Below, in pieces: positions 1-10,316 of a stretch of 64,000 nt of DNA. Each line of letters starts with the position of its first letter. The stretch's first letter is position 1. Both the position numbers and the translations under genes were made by a program. The notes beneath the pieces were generated by a model that saw only the letters and a list, made by a program, of their open reading frames with translations, did no database searches and had not been told where the DNA came from. Source of the stretch: Mesostigma viride (Eukaryota > Streptophyta > Mesostigmatophyceae > Mesostigmatales > Mesostigmataceae); NCBI GenBank assembly GCA_009746045.1, contig RPFO01000288.1, positions 1,006,657-1,070,656 on the forward strand, written 5' to 3'.

Positions 1-72
1 CTTGATGTCTTTGTTCTCAAGTGAATGAATTCGTCGCTCTTCGATGATAGCCATTATCATTCTGAAGACATT

Positions 73-600
73 TTAATCGTCCAGACTAGCAAGGAGAGAC
101 GCGCGGATGGCGGCCATGCGCATCTCGTATGGCGTCATCGCGACAGGTGGCGGTGGTGGAGGTGGGAGCTGTCGGGTCTTGATCGGGGGTGGCGGAGAGT
201 CCGGCTCTGTCTCCTTGGGCTTTCGACCCCGTCTTGGTTTTGGCGTGTCGGCGGGGGTTGAGGCGACGGAATCTTCAGCGAGAAGGCGTTCAATCCGCGA
301 TTTGTTGCGGGCTTCTTGCAGCTCGAGTTCGACTAGCCTTTGCCGCTGAATCTCCAATTCCTTTGCAAGGACCTTTCGTTTCGTTATCTCTGCCTCCTTT
401 TCTTCGTTTCGTCTCTTCTCCCTCTCGGCTTTTGCGCGTTGCTGGTAAACCCTCATTTTGTCGCGAAGGGCTTTTTTCTGTTCATCATTCAGCGGTTGTC
501 CCTTTCGAATTGTCTTGACCAGGTCAACCTGCTCTTCCCGCGTCTCGGCGAAGGTTTCGTCTTGGTAGCTCGTTGGGGTCTCTGAAGCCTCAGAGGCCAT
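73..600 (-). CDS. coiled-coil basic/acidic protein (virus element, leftward)
   Basis: A 175-residue, highly charged protein read leftwards. Its start codon lies only 24 bases from the start of the rightward giant gene, so both probably share one AT-rich divergent promoter. Residues 38-110 are almost entirely Glu, Lys, Arg, Gln and Leu and should form a long coiled coil. Residues 122-128 (PRRGRKP) resemble an AT-hook, followed by a proline run at about 136-150. No family recognised. A scaffold-like or DNA-associated virion protein is possible, but this is inference. Confidence 0.6.
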   Translation of the reverse strand: MASEASETPTSYQDETFAETREEQVDLVKTIRKGQPLNDEQKKALRDKMRVYQQRAKAEREKRRNEEKEAEITKRKVLAKELEIQRQRLVELELQEARNKSRIERLLAEDSVASTPADTPKPRRGRKPKETEPDSPPPPIKTRQLPPPPPPPVAMTPYEMRMAAIRASLLASLDD

Positions 601-624
601 GTTTATATTCTAGGTAGATAATAA

Positions 625-3600
625 ATGGTCGTTCTAACAACATTGAGCAGACCGACCAATCTCGCCACCGGGTTAACGCTCGACCCTGAAATGGAGGAGC
701 GTGTTTCTAACATCGAAACAGACATAGATGGGCTTCAAGCTAGCGTGACGTTACTTCTTGGCATTTCACATCCATTCGATGAGTCACTCGTTGTCGACGG
801 ATTCAAAATTTTCTACCCGAGCCAGCCGACAAATGTGCGACTCGGAGACAATTACGACGACGAGACCGCAAGCGACCCATCGGAACTTGCTTACAGTCTC
901 GTCGTGAATGGGTATTCCTATTTTAAATCAGGGACTACTTTAGTCGACGATCTCACTCTAAATGAACCTTACCTTACGGCGAAAGTGGGAGCGACCCAGT
1001 ACCACGTCTTCGACTTTAGCCCTGATACGTTGCTAGACCCTGGTGGCAGAGTCCTGACCCGCGCGCAATTGGACTACCTTTTTGACCAACACGGGGTAGG
1101 CAAAACGTCGATAGCTAACTTGAACGGGGATTTCGTCCTCCATCTCGAAGACGGGACGACCGTGTCGCACCAAAACGCGTTCAACGTCATCAATGACCAG
1201 GATGTGCGAGTCCAGCTGCCCTACAACGTTACGAATGGCGACGCGAGTGGAATCTGTAAGTTTACCTATCGCGACTACCACACGACCCAGGCGCGCACGG
1301 GGGAGAGCGTTGTGGACGGAGAGGTAGGATATCCATACTTTTCCGACTCTTTCTATGGTCTCGGCGGATCTCGATTTAACGGCCTCCCTCTCCGCGTGGA
1401 GTTGTTGTCTTTCGCCACGATTCGCGACGACAACCGCCGCCTTCCACTAACTGGGAGATCCTTCACCATCACGCGTACATACTCGCCACTGACGGACTGG
1501 CGAATGGGTCCGATTGACCCTGTGAACGCACTCTACTGGAGCACCAATCCAACCACCGCTAATTGGGAGGTCGTAGAGGGAACGACCCTCAAACAGGGCA
1601 TAAAGATGACGACCCCCTTCGCATACCAACGCAAACTCCCCATCAGGTGGTACATGAATTCCACCCAGCTCACGCCGACCACTCCGACCATCGGCGGAGT
1701 CTCCCTCTCGCAAAACGGGGGACTGCGCGGGGAAGACGCCGTAATCACCGCGCCAGTCGCGGCAGATAGTAACAAGTATATGAACTACGAGATAGACGTC
1801 TACAACGACTCGACCCTCACCTCCTACACCACCCACAAAGGAGGGGTGATGGTATGCGTTTCAAAAATGAGCCAACTGCACTCCGGCATCCGGACACCAA
1901 GTTCCTACATTTCATATCTAAATCCTGTAAAAATCGCGATCAACGGCGTCTACGCGGACCATGATGTGGGGTGGGGAAAGTCGTTGCCTCCTCTCACCGG
2001 TTTTCATCTGTTGGCGAACGGAGTATCTCAAGGGGCCTTGGATGGGACGTTGAAGACAACGACGTTTCAAAATCCATCCGAAGGCGATGATGTAGAACTC
2101 AGATACAGGATCGTAACCGTAAAGGACTCGCCAAACCTGTCAGGAGAGACCGTGGAGATAGACGGCCCCGCTACGACGCTCCATTCTCTAGAATCATTCT
2201 CGCGCCACTCCGTGACCACGCTGCAAGCAGAAGCTTCGAAATACTACTTTGAAGGGTCTCCCGAAAAATTCTTTTTTGTAAAAACAGCCACTCCGGCACC
2301 AAGCAAATGTGTTGTTTTTTCAGAGCAGCTCATCGACGGCCCATTTCTATTGTGTTTTCGGCTATATTTGGGCAGCAACGATGCTTTCGTCTCGTTTGCA
2401 GAAAATACTATGTCTTTGACGAATAAATATCACCCGGCCACGACAGATGCCCATCAGAATTGGAGAAATGCGGCTACGACGCATTGGGGTATGCTGGGTA
2501 TCAATCTGCACCATAGTGACTATGCACTCGACCTGTTTGACAATCTGAAGTCGAAGGTTCGATACACGTTAAACTCATCATGGAGACAACAAAACAGCTA
2601 CTGGGTGGCATTTCGAAGAAAATCGGATGGGAAGGTGGAGCGTTATATATCCAAAACAACTCCTCAAGAACTTAGTGACATGACTAAAATCTCAAACTCG
2701 TCCGGTATATTTACAACCACTCCTACAGACATTCTTGACCCGTACATTCCGATGCCCCTCCGACCAGTCTTCCACTTGAGCGGAGAGTACCACGGCGCGT
2801 ATGTCTGGCCAATCAAAGATGACCTACAAGACATAGAGTTCGACTCTCTAAAAACCAACAACCCATCCGGATCGTACACAGCCGTCGGAGACGTGTTGGA
2901 GCTGCGTCACAGGTCCACCTCGTCGAGGAATTGTAGCATTTTTGGCAAATATAGCGTCACAAAACCCGTACCGGGTGTGGCGGATACTTGGTTTAAGGAG
3001 CTAACACTCACGAATGAGAGTGTCATCCGCACGGTTGTTAAGTGTCCCGATGTTCAATACGGCGTGCAAATGAACCAATATACTGCCAAAATATATGGGA
3101 TTCTACCAGCTCGTCAGTCGGTAAGGAAGTTTTATGTAAGACTTGGATTTTCAAACACCAAGTTGAGCAATGATCCGTTGCTTATCAGCGTAGTCGTTGG
3201 AGAAGCGTGGACTGGCGGTTTTTCTACAACGACAATATCAAAATCCTCGTCGTACGTTGACATAACCTGTGATCATATTTCACTGGTTGATCCTCCAGTT
3301 ACTGGTATGATCCATTTGGCGACCGTGACGTTCCAGGTATTAGATCCAACAGTATCTGGCCCGACCCCGCTTTTATTTGCTTCTAGCCTAAGCTACTATT
3401 ATGGTTCAAGCCTGTCGTCAATTGGCGGCAATCACGGGATGGACGTGGCCCTGTATGAAGATGTCCGAGAAACTAGGCGTATATCGCACACGATATTGGA
3501 AGCAGATTCTTTGGTCGGTCTGAGGCAGCCCATATACGACTACCCGCTTCCGCAATTTTGGCACGGCGCCCCTGTGGCCGTGATGTCTTTCCACGACCCG

Positions 3601-3936
3601 GCCACACAATCGGAACTAACTCTTCCGACCGCGTTGACCAATATCCTTGTCAGGTTAACATTTGATAACAACCCACCAACGATTCTCGACATATCAAACC
3701 CATATCGCTTAACGGCTAGCGGCCTGTCCGTCTGGCCGGTAAACGTTATAATTGGCAGCAACTGGAATGTTGTTTCAGGATACGAGGAGGATGACGGGGT
3801 GTTTGAAATCGCATTGCGGATTCCTCGCATCACCACTGACACGTCAACAAACATAGCACTCTCTACGGCGTTTTGCAAGTCGCGCGCTGGAAAAATGGCC
3901 GTGTCGACTAACAAGACCCTCACTTGGACGTTATAA
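625..3936 (+). CDS. giant putative fibre/minor virion protein
   Basis: An uninterrupted 1,103-residue frame, by far the longest in the virus remnant. The N-terminus (about residues 20-50) has a short amphipathic, coiled-coil-like segment. The rest is rich in Thr, Ser, Asn, Tyr and Val with few Cys, the composition expected of beta-rich fibre or surface proteins. There is no signal peptide or clear membrane segment. It sits immediately upstream of the zinc-finger and capsid genes, a position that suits a late structural gene. No catalytic motif was seen. The fibre assignment rests on size, composition and neighbours only. Confidence 0.55.
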   Translation: MVVLTTLSRPTNLATGLTLDPEMEERVSNIETDIDGLQASVTLLLGISHPFDESLVVDGFKIFYPSQPTNVRLGDNYDDETASDPSELAYSLVVNGYSYFKSGTTLVDDLTLNEPYLTAKVGATQYHVFDFSPDTLLDPGGRVLTRAQLDYLFDQHGVGKTSIANLNGDFVLHLEDGTTVSHQNAFNVINDQDVRVQLPYNVTNGDASGICKFTYRDYHTTQARTGESVVDGEVGYPYFSDSFYGLGGSRFNGLPLRVELLSFATIRDDNRRLPLTGRSFTITRTYSPLTDWRMGPIDPVNALYWSTNPTTANWEVVEGTTLKQGIKMTTPFAYQRKLPIRWYMNSTQLTPTTPTIGGVSLSQNGGLRGEDAVITAPVAADSNKYMNYEIDVYNDSTLTSYTTHKGGVMVCVSKMSQLHSGIRTPSSYISYLNPVKIAINGVYADHDVGWGKSLPPLTGFHLLANGVSQGALDGTLKTTTFQNPSEGDDVELRYRIVTVKDSPNLSGETVEIDGPATTLHSLESFSRHSVTTLQAEASKYYFEGSPEKFFFVKTATPAPSKCVVFSEQLIDGPFLLCFRLYLGSNDAFVSFAENTMSLTNKYHPATTDAHQNWRNAATTHWGMLGINLHHSDYALDLFDNLKSKVRYTLNSSWRQQNSYWVAFRRKSDGKVERYISKTTPQELSDMTKISNSSGIFTTTPTDILDPYIPMPLRPVFHLSGEYHGAYVWPIKDDLQDIEFDSLKTNNPSGSYTAVGDVLELRHRSTSSRNCSIFGKYSVTKPVPGVADTWFKELTLTNESVIRTVVKCPDVQYGVQMNQYTAKIYGILPARQSVRKFYVRLGFSNTKLSNDPLLISVVVGEAWTGGFSTTTISKSSSYVDITCDHISLVDPPVTGMIHLATVTFQVLDPTVSGPTPLLFASSLSYYYGSSLSSIGGNHGMDVALYEDVRETRRISHTILEADSLVGLRQPIYDYPLPQFWHGAPVAVMSFHDPATQSELTLPTALTNILVRLTFDNNPPTILDISNPYRLTASGLSVWPVNVIIGSNWNVVSGYEEDDGVFEIALRIPRITTDTSTNIALSTAFCKSRAGKMAVSTNKTLTWTL

Positions 3937-3958
3937 AAATCTATGATTATATGCAGAA

Positions 3959-4462
3959 ATGGCAAGGCGTCAGAAATCAGCACGGCGCCGTCCTTCAAGT
4001 AAAAGGGGAAAACCGAAGCGTAAGGTCGCACCCCAGTCGCAGGTGACCGCTTCATCGACCAACACCATTGTCATCCACAGCGCGCCGGTCCGAAGAGCGG
4101 TGAACAAAGGGAAGGTCGCAGAGGCGCGAGGGTTCAAGGATGCCCTTCTCATGGCGTCAGTGATGGCGAACTCTAGACCGGTCGCGTACCCCCCATTGTC
4201 CGCGTATGCCCAACCGGCCCCTGTCGCGCCGGCTCCCGAACCGGTTGTCGTCGATGAAGCAGTGGCGGCACCCCCGGAGCCTGCGGGTGTACCTGTCGGG
4301 AAACGAGTCCAGGTGGGAGGCGCGAGGTGGAAATGCCCACAACCCGGGTGTAAGAGCACGTTCGCAAACGAAAAAAACCTCCTGCTGCATCTCAGGAGGG
4401 TCCACAACACGGTCGTGGGAATTCCAAAAGAAGGCGCTGAAAAAAATCTCACAGAAGAGTAA
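3959..4462 (+). CDS. basic C2H2 zinc-finger protein of the virus element
   Basis: A 167-residue protein starting 22 bases after the giant gene. The first 25 residues are strongly basic (Arg/Lys-rich), and residues 85-112 are Pro/Ala/Val-rich and flexible. A single classical zinc finger lies near the C-terminus: Cys126-x4-Cys131-x12-His144-x4-His149. The basic tail plus one finger suggests DNA binding, perhaps genome condensation or late-gene regulation. The start is chosen because it follows the AT-rich spacer containing AAAATCTA (3936-3943). Confidence 0.65.
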   Translation: MARRQKSARRRPSSKRGKPKRKVAPQSQVTASSTNTIVIHSAPVRRAVNKGKVAEARGFKDALLMASVMANSRPVAYPPLSAYAQPAPVAPAPEPVVVDEAVAAPPEPAGVPVGKRVQVGGARWKCPQPGCKSTFANEKNLLLHLRRVHNTVVGIPKEGAEKNLTEE

Positions 4463-4464
4463 AC

Positions 4465-4611
4465 ATGAGCAGCCCGCTGTTCACTGACGCCGAGATGCTC
4501 GAGATCTCTCAATGGATGACCCTCCATCCAAATGTCCCGCGAGAGTTCATTGAGGCGGCCATGCTCTACTGTAGAAGAAGCCACTCACAGGGAAGACGAA
4601 GCGCGCCATGA
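4465..4611 (+). CDS. small ORF, 48 residues, virus element
   Basis: Starts three bases after the stop of the zinc-finger gene and ends in an ATGA overlap with a following start codon at 4608, the tight spacing typical of this element. The product is 48 residues, with an amphipathic helix-like middle (EMLEISQWMTLHPN) and a basic C-terminus. No family recognised. The support is its position and the lack of any other use for the 150-base gap. Confidence 0.35.
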   Translation: MSSPLFTDAEMLEISQWMTLHPNVPREFIEAAMLYCRRSHSQGRRSAP

Positions 4612-4701
4612 AAAGGGCATCGGCGAAAATTGAGGAAGGCGTCGTCAAGGTTTTTGGGACAAACGAAATTACTTCTGAGCTATTGTCAGAAGAAGTGGCC
4701 G

Positions 4702-5565
4702 ATGAAGGAGTTCATCCAGGAAACGCTGACACTCACTCTTCGCACGGAGAACCGAACTCGCGGGACGCTAGTGGATCCGGTATGGGACATCCCGGCGGGA
4801 CTCCTTGACGATTATCACGACGTCGGGCTTACCCTCATGACCATCCCGTTTGAACAGACTCACATCAGCGAAGGAAACCGATACTTCACTGTCCGTTTGT
4901 CTGGCAGCGAGTCCCCTACGAAGGTGACCTTGCCGCTCGGCTCGTACACGACTATCGAAAACCGAAAAAACATAGAGGAAGCTTTGAAGGCGGTAGATCC
5001 TGGGTTCTCGGTCACGTACAACAGGGCGACTAGTCTTTTTACCGTGACAAATGCCACCGAGTTCTCTGTCGCGGTGGATGAGCCCACGGGCCGGGTGTTG
5101 GGGCTCATGGAAGGATCATATCCTTTCACAGGTGTCCTCGCTAGCAACCGGCCAGCAACGAATGGGAGACTGAGAATGGTGTATGTATACAGCGACATCG
5201 TTCGAGGAAACGTGATATCATCGTCGACAGGCACGGGATATGGAGGCCTTTTGGCCGTCTGTCCCAACATGTCGCAGTTCTTAGAACCCATTGTTTGGCA
5301 GGCAGCGACCCCTTTGTGGCAGCATCTCAAGGACTCTCCCAGCAACATCACGATCCGACTGCTCGACGAGGACGACGCTCCTATAACTGTCTACTCGGAT
5401 TGGGCTCTTCAGCTCTCCTTCCGCATAAGCCCTCAGAAGGCGATGGGAATAGAGGCGAGGAAGATCGGGAGCGTTTTGAAGTATATGGCCCTTGACAGGA
5501 CCGTCCAGCCACAAACCAGATTTATTTCTCAGCCATCTAGTACTATCGAGGACGATGAAAGTTAA
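4702..5565 (+). CDS. putative penton / minor capsid protein
   Basis: A 287-residue protein (the frame is open from 4630; the ATG at 4702 is preferred because the sequence before it looks unlike protein). It is Thr/Ser/Leu-rich with alternating hydrophobic residues, as in a single jelly roll, and has motifs such as TLTLRTENRTRG near the start. It lies just before the small Gly/Ala-rich gene and the capsid gene, the usual place of the penton gene in Polinton-like viruses. The identification rests on order, size and beta-rich character. A profile search against penton families would decide. Confidence 0.5.
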   Translation: MKEFIQETLTLTLRTENRTRGTLVDPVWDIPAGLLDDYHDVGLTLMTIPFEQTHISEGNRYFTVRLSGSESPTKVTLPLGSYTTIENRKNIEEALKAVDPGFSVTYNRATSLFTVTNATEFSVAVDEPTGRVLGLMEGSYPFTGVLASNRPATNGRLRMVYVYSDIVRGNVISSSTGTGYGGLLAVCPNMSQFLEPIVWQAATPLWQHLKDSPSNITIRLLDEDDAPITVYSDWALQLSFRISPQKAMGIEARKIGSVLKYMALDRTVQPQTRFISQPSSTIEDDES

Positions 5566-5911
5566 TTTTGGAGCAATCGGAAACGTGGCTAGACGCGTGG
5601 GAGAGTTTGCCGGCAACGCTATCAAGAGGGTCGGCGACGGGGCGGCCATCGTGTCAGCTGTCAAGAAAGCCGGGCACGTCGCTGGCGAAGTCATCTCAAA
5701 AATTGGCGACGGGGCGCGGGCTGCCAAACAGGCGGCGGGCATTGTCGATTCCGCGCTCGGACACATCCCATCCAACATGATCGCGAAGAGTACGCTGCTC
5801 GGGAAAGCGTACTCGGTCGCAAACACTGGTCTGAGCGCCTTGTCCAACCTCGAAAGACGGGTTGATGGAGCGAAGGTAAAAAATCCCATACTCGGCCAGC
5901 TTCTTCAGTAA
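5555..5911 (+). CDS. small Gly/Ala-rich virion protein
   Basis: 118 residues. The start codon lies inside the last codons of the penton-like gene (11-base overlap in another frame). The sequence is a repeat-like series of amphipathic helices with regularly placed Gly, Ala, Lys and Val, e.g. GEFAGNAIKRVGDGA and GEVISKIGDGARAA, resembling membrane-active minor capsid proteins encoded next to the capsid gene in adenoviruses and related viruses. That functional parallel is inference. The stop is followed at once by the AAAATATCT motif of the capsid gene. Confidence 0.5.
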   Translation: MKVNFGAIGNVARRVGEFAGNAIKRVGDGAAIVSAVKKAGHVAGEVISKIGDGARAAKQAAGIVDSALGHIPSNMIAKSTLLGKAYSVANTGLSALSNLERRVDGAKVKNPILGQLLQ

Positions 5912-5919
5912 AAATATCT
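5911..5919 (+). promoter_or_regulatory. AT-rich motif AAAATATCT before capsid gene
   Basis: Sits 23 bases before the capsid start codon, in a spacer of only 30 bases. Near-identical motifs precede other genes of both virus copies: AAAATCTA at 3936-3943, AAATATCTA at 9437-9445, and AATATCTA on the minus strand at 16578-16571. A shared late-promoter element is the simplest reading. Confidence 0.4.
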
Positions 5920-5941
5920 CATTCGAATGTATACACAATCT

Positions 5942-7248
5942 ATGGCTTCGGACAATTCCTGGTACTCGCGCGCTATCCCCAAGTCCATGCAATACCTCGT
6001 GAAGGCGCTGGGTCAGCACACGACTCAACGAGTCCATCTCAGCACCCTCTCAGCAAGCGACGGCATCAAACAAGGGTCTGTGGTCGCGGTCCGCCTCCCC
6101 ACGTCCGGGTTCGTGGACTTGCACTCCTTCGCAATGTTTTTCACGGGGACCCCCACGACCACGGCGGGGTTCGCGAAGTTCCCCGCGTACACGTCCTCCA
6201 TCATCAGGCGCCTCGAGGTACTGGCAGGAGGTCAGACCGTCGACAGCATCAACGACTACTCCCAGCTGTTCCATACGCTGCTCTCGGTGCACGGCGGTGT
6301 CGAGTACAATCTCGCGCAGGCTCCCGCTGGTTGGTCGAAGAATAACAACATCGTCATTGCTGATGCGGCTGGCGCTCTCACAAACAACGTGAAGGCAAAC
6401 ACCGCAGTGGACGGCGTCATTGACCACTTTTTGGGATTCCTGAGTGGCGAGCCTCGGATCGTGGATCTGAGTCTCTTCCCCCCCATCGAGATCCGAATCA
6501 CACTCATGGACGGAGGGGTGATGCTTCCTAGCGTGGCGCAAGCAGCTGCTGGTGGCATCGTGGCCGTTGACGCAGGAACGGGGTTGGTTTCGAACTGAGC
6601 AACATCCACTTTAGCATCGACACGTACAGGTTCCAAGAAGATATCGTGGGCCAGATTTTCTCGTCCAGGCTTGCCGAGGGTGGAACTCTCTCCTTCAAGT
6701 GGCGGACGTGGCAGTCCACCAAACAGTCGCTCGGGACTCGCACTCCCTATGCCATCAAGGCGTCGCTGTCTTCCGCGTCCGCCAGCAAACTCCTGGCGAT
6801 TCAGGTTGCTGCCGGCGCGGACGTGACCAACGCATCTGGCAATACGATGTTCAATCACATCGCGGATGGTATGACTTCCTACCAATACGACATCAACGGA
6901 TCCAACCTAGCGCCTGGATACCGTACGAACGCAACCGAGGCGTGGATCAATCTGTTGTCCGCGTTCGGTGACCAGGGGAATGTCTTGTCCTGTGTCCGGG
7001 AGGGCATGACTCCTACCACGTGGCTAAACAACAACTTCACGATGGCGTGTCACCTTAATATGCCGTGTGCCGGTCCAGAGTACATGAGCGGCCTTGACCT
7101 TCGTGGCACGGCATCGGTGGTCACGCTGCGAGTCGAGAAGGGAGCGACGGACTGCATTTCCTACATCTTCACGGATGCGAATCAAAGATGGACATCGCTG
7201 CAGGCAGGCAGGCAGCCGTGTACCTCTAAAAAATATATACGTGTGTAA
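5942..7248 (+). pseudogene. major capsid protein part of virus element (broken)
   Basis: About 430 codons of a capsid gene of the Polinton-like-virus type: Ala/Thr/Val/Gly-rich, alternating hydrophobic strands, no signal peptide, and an N-terminal region beginning MASDNSWYSRAIPKS. Size, composition, position after the penton-like and Gly/Ala-rich genes, and the upstream AAAATATCT motif all fit a double-jelly-roll major capsid protein. The gene is broken in this copy. Copy 2 does not reach this region, so no second version is in the window. Confidence 0.65.
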
Positions 7249-7257
7249 TGACAAACG

Positions 7258-7428
7258 ATGGACTACTTTCGAGACCCTAGCATCACAGCTAATCCGTTTA
7301 ACAGGTTGAAGTTGATTTTTGACATTCCTGAAATGGCAGATTCTGGTCTGTCCATGACAATGCCAGCTAGACGAGCATTGCCCCTTCTCCCCACCTTCAA
7401 GTATCCGCTACCAAACCAAAAAAAATAA
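7258..7428 (+). CDS. small ORF, 56 residues, after capsid gene
   Basis: A 56-residue frame starting MDYFRDPSITANPF and ending in a Pro/Lys-rich tail. It follows an AT-rich spacer (AAAAAATATATA) like those before other genes of the element, and is followed by another AT-rich spacer before the Ig/LamG gene. No family recognised. It is kept because it fills the gap in the same style as its neighbours. Confidence 0.35.
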   Translation: MDYFRDPSITANPFNRLKLIFDIPEMADSGLSMTMPARRALPLLPTFKYPLPNQKK

Positions 7429-7447
7429 CGACGATTAGTCTATACAA

Positions 7448-9424
7448 ATGTTGCTGGATAGTGGTATATGCCCCGCTCTTTTATATAAACGACGCGTTCC
7501 TAGTACCTCGGTCACGGTTGGGTTATCAACAGTGGACCTTACACCATCGAATGTCCCCGTTTTCGTGATGGCGACATTTAATGAAGACGTCACTGGTTTT
7601 GATCTATCAGACATTGACGTGACAAACGGAACGGCAGTCGACCTCTTTTTAGGTGCACCGGCGACGTATTTTTTTGATATAACAAATATCACAGGTTCGA
7701 TCCCAACCACGGTTTCCGTGAAAGAAAATAAGGTAACAGGGGTTTCTGGGGCATATAACGACGAATCCAACCTGTTATCATTTACCTACACCCCTCCTTC
7801 CACCACCGTCACACTTGCTACAACGGCAGGCGCTAATCCTACTGCGAGCCCTATCGCAGTGGCTGCCACTTTCAGTAAGTCCATAGCTGGTTTTTCCATA
7901 GACGACATAGTAGTTACCAATGGGACCGCTTCCTCGTTGACAGGCAGTGGTTCATCTTATACATTCTCGGTCACTCCCGTCGCGGCATACACCCCCACCA
8001 CTGTTAGCGTGGGAGTGGATGTGGTGGACGGTGGAAACGACGCATCCAATACTCTAACATTCACATTGAGCCCTCCACCTATCACGGTCGCTCTATCTAC
8101 AGCGGCAGGGACGTATCCAACCACAAGCCCCGTCACAATGGATGTCACATTTGACAAGCCCGTGACTGGGTTTGGTAGCGGGGACATCTACGTGAACAAC
8201 GGAACAGCGTCGTCGGTAACAGGTACCGGGGCATCGTACCAGTTCGCAGTGACACCAACCACTCCATATTCCCAGACGATCGTGAGGGTGGTCGATGGCT
8301 TGACGGTAGGCGAATTCGGGGTCACAAACGCCGAGTCTAACACGGTCGCGTTCACCTACTCCCCGCCGCCTACCGTCACCCTCGCGACTTCGGCCGGGGC
8401 AACACCGTCCGCGAGCCCAGTCGGCGTGACGGCTACCTTCAGCCGGTCAGTCACTGGTTTTGCGCTCGGGGACATCGTCGTTACCAACGGGACGGCGTCC
8501 AACTTGGTGCAGGTAAACGCGGCGTTTTACACGTTCGACGTGTCAGGAACCTCGAACACATTGACGACCGTCAGCGTGGGTGCCAACGCGGCGACAGACT
8601 CCGTGTCGGGCCATGGGAACTCGGCGTCTAACTCGCTTACTTTTACGTATACGCCAGTTTACAACCCCGCAACAGACCCCAATCTGTTCGCGTGGTACGA
8701 TCCGTCCGACAGCGCCACGGTGTTCAGCGACACGTCGGGCACAACCCAGCAAAACACGACAGGTGGGAACGTGATGCGCGTGAACGACAAGGGGCCGAAC
8801 GGGTACCACGTGACGCAGGCAACTTCCGCCAAGTGCCCGACACTGGATACGGCGGAGCTGAACTCGAAACGGTCCCTCCGTTTTATTAACTCGCGGTCTG
8901 GCTTGTTGGAGTCCGTGAACAATTTCTGGAACGCGGTCGGGGTAAGTGCGAGTGTTTTTCTAGTCGCCAAACAGCTAACGACTGCAACGTATCCAGAAAT
9001 AGGGAGTTTTACGGGTATTAGAGGTTATATGCTTGGATCGTCGAACGGCAATTGTTATCTCATGTCTTATCAGTCACAGAACAGATCGTTCTCTCTTCGC
9101 TCCCGGTTCTGTATACGAAACCGTGAGCACCAGGGCTCAGTTCTTTGACAACAAGGCACACGTTCTGGCGCTTTCATGCAACAGCAGTACAAACGCCTTT
9201 CTCACCCGCTTCGACGGACGACCCGGCTATGCAGAGTGGGATCGGATCCTATACTTGGTTCAGGGAATCTTTCTATTGGAGGAGACGGCCAACGCGAGTC
9301 GTGCTTTTGATGGGTGGATTGGCGAGATCCTTATCTACAACACCGCCAAAACGTCAGCGGAGCTTGAGTGATACGCGGCTACCTCGCAGCCAAGTGGGGG
9401 GCACCGTTAACTCCTCCAGCGTAG
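7448..9424 (+). pseudogene. Ig-repeat and LamG-like surface protein of virus copy 1 (broken)
   Basis: The first two thirds are four to five tandem repeats of about 95 residues with the pattern VTLAT-x-AGA-x-P(S/T)ASP, F-x-x-x-(V/I)-x-GF-x-x-x-DI-x-V-x-NGTAS and TTVS, the style of bacterial-type Ig-like adhesion domains. The last third (starting NPATDPNLFAWYDPSD, containing LRFINSRSGLL and ending in a GWIGEILIYNTAKT-type motif) is a concanavalin/LamG-like carbohydrate-binding domain. An attachment or fibre-tip role is inferred. The copy is broken. A related version is present, inverted, at 16594-17658. Confidence 0.6.
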
Positions 9425-9436
9425 GCCTCTATAACT

Positions 9437-9445
9437 AAATATCTA
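9437..9445 (+). promoter_or_regulatory. AT-rich motif AAATATCTA
   Basis: Lies 18 bases before the start codon at 9463. It is the same motif as before the capsid gene and before the homologous gene of copy 2 (minus strand, 16578-16571). Confidence 0.4.
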
Positions 9446-9462
9446 TCCATATCATGTAAGCA

Positions 9463-9974
9463 ATGGACTATCCAAATTATTACCAGATAGTACTTGACAG
9501 CGAGGCTTCATCGAGTGACAGTGACGTTGACAATGCGGCATTTCGTTTTAAAATTAAACCAGATCCAAGTGCTCCCATCATTGACGGGGATTGGAGAGGC
9601 GGGCTTCACTTTGCGTCCATTGCAGGAATCGAAAGCACCCCCCTCACGTGCTCATTGGCTTGGTATCCCCCAGTTTCTTGGGTGGCGAGCACAATTTGGA
9701 CCAGGGGGTTGTGTTGGGATCAGAAATATGCAAAAAAGCAACAGCAACAACGACCACTTTCGACTATTCTTTGATCAATGATCACGCATATTTCAATTTG
9801 AGGAATCCACATCTCTTTAGGAACGGGGGCATTCTGGAGATAAGGTTGGCCCACATAGATAGGGACGTAGGAGACACGGAATATCAAAACGTTGCTGCAT
9901 ACGATTCTTTCGTCTGCGTGTTACAATTTGAGAGGGTGCGAGGTTTTAATAAATGCAAATGTCATGGCAAGTAA
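9463..9974 (+). pseudogene. conserved virus protein of ~168 residues, copy 1 (broken)
   Basis: Homologous to the open 168-residue frame at 16047-16553. Shared features include an MxYPxxYQIxLDS start, a KPDPxAPxIDxDWRGG motif, an NLRNPHLFRNGG / NLGNPHLFRNGG motif and an LRFEKVRG-like C-terminus ending in a Cys/His pair (CxCHGK). The sequence looks like a small beta-rich virion protein; no family recognised. This copy is broken, while that in copy 2 looks whole. Confidence 0.5.
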
Positions 9975-9990
9975 TTTCTGCGCATCATAT

Positions 9991-10167
9991 ATGGGTGGTT
10001 GCTTCGGAAAATTCACTCTCGTGGACACTCTAGAATCTTCGTTCAGGCGCTTGACAAGTGACCCAGTTGATTACTCGCACGCTTACGAGTCTTTTTACCT
10101 AAATTCACGTCCCAGAACTCGCCACGTGGTAGAGGCCACCTTAGACTTGCATCGCTCCGAAATTTAG
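9991..10167 (+). CDS. small protein with MGGCFGK lipidation-type N-terminus
   Basis: 58 residues beginning MGGCFGKF. Gly2 with a following Cys is the classic context for N-myristoylation plus palmitoylation. The copy-2 homologue (15848-16021) begins MGSCLGKY and is alike throughout, with YLNSRP(R/K)TRH(V/L)VEATLDL near the C-terminus. Conservation of Gly2, Cys4, Gly6 and Lys7 between two diverged copies supports this start over upstream ones. A membrane-anchored small virus protein is inferred. Confidence 0.5.
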   Translation: MGGCFGKFTLVDTLESSFRRLTSDPVDYSHAYESFYLNSRPRTRHVVEATLDLHRSEI

Positions 10168-10316
10168 CCAAGTTCGACACTTGTACAAGTCCAGCCACCT
10201 TCGCGTCCTGTCCAGGCCGTGCCAGCAGACGTAACGGACCTTGGCACATTGTGCACAAATAGGCAAAATCACGTGCAAGTCACGCATCTCACGTTGCAAG
10301 CTCTCTGCCGGTAGCC

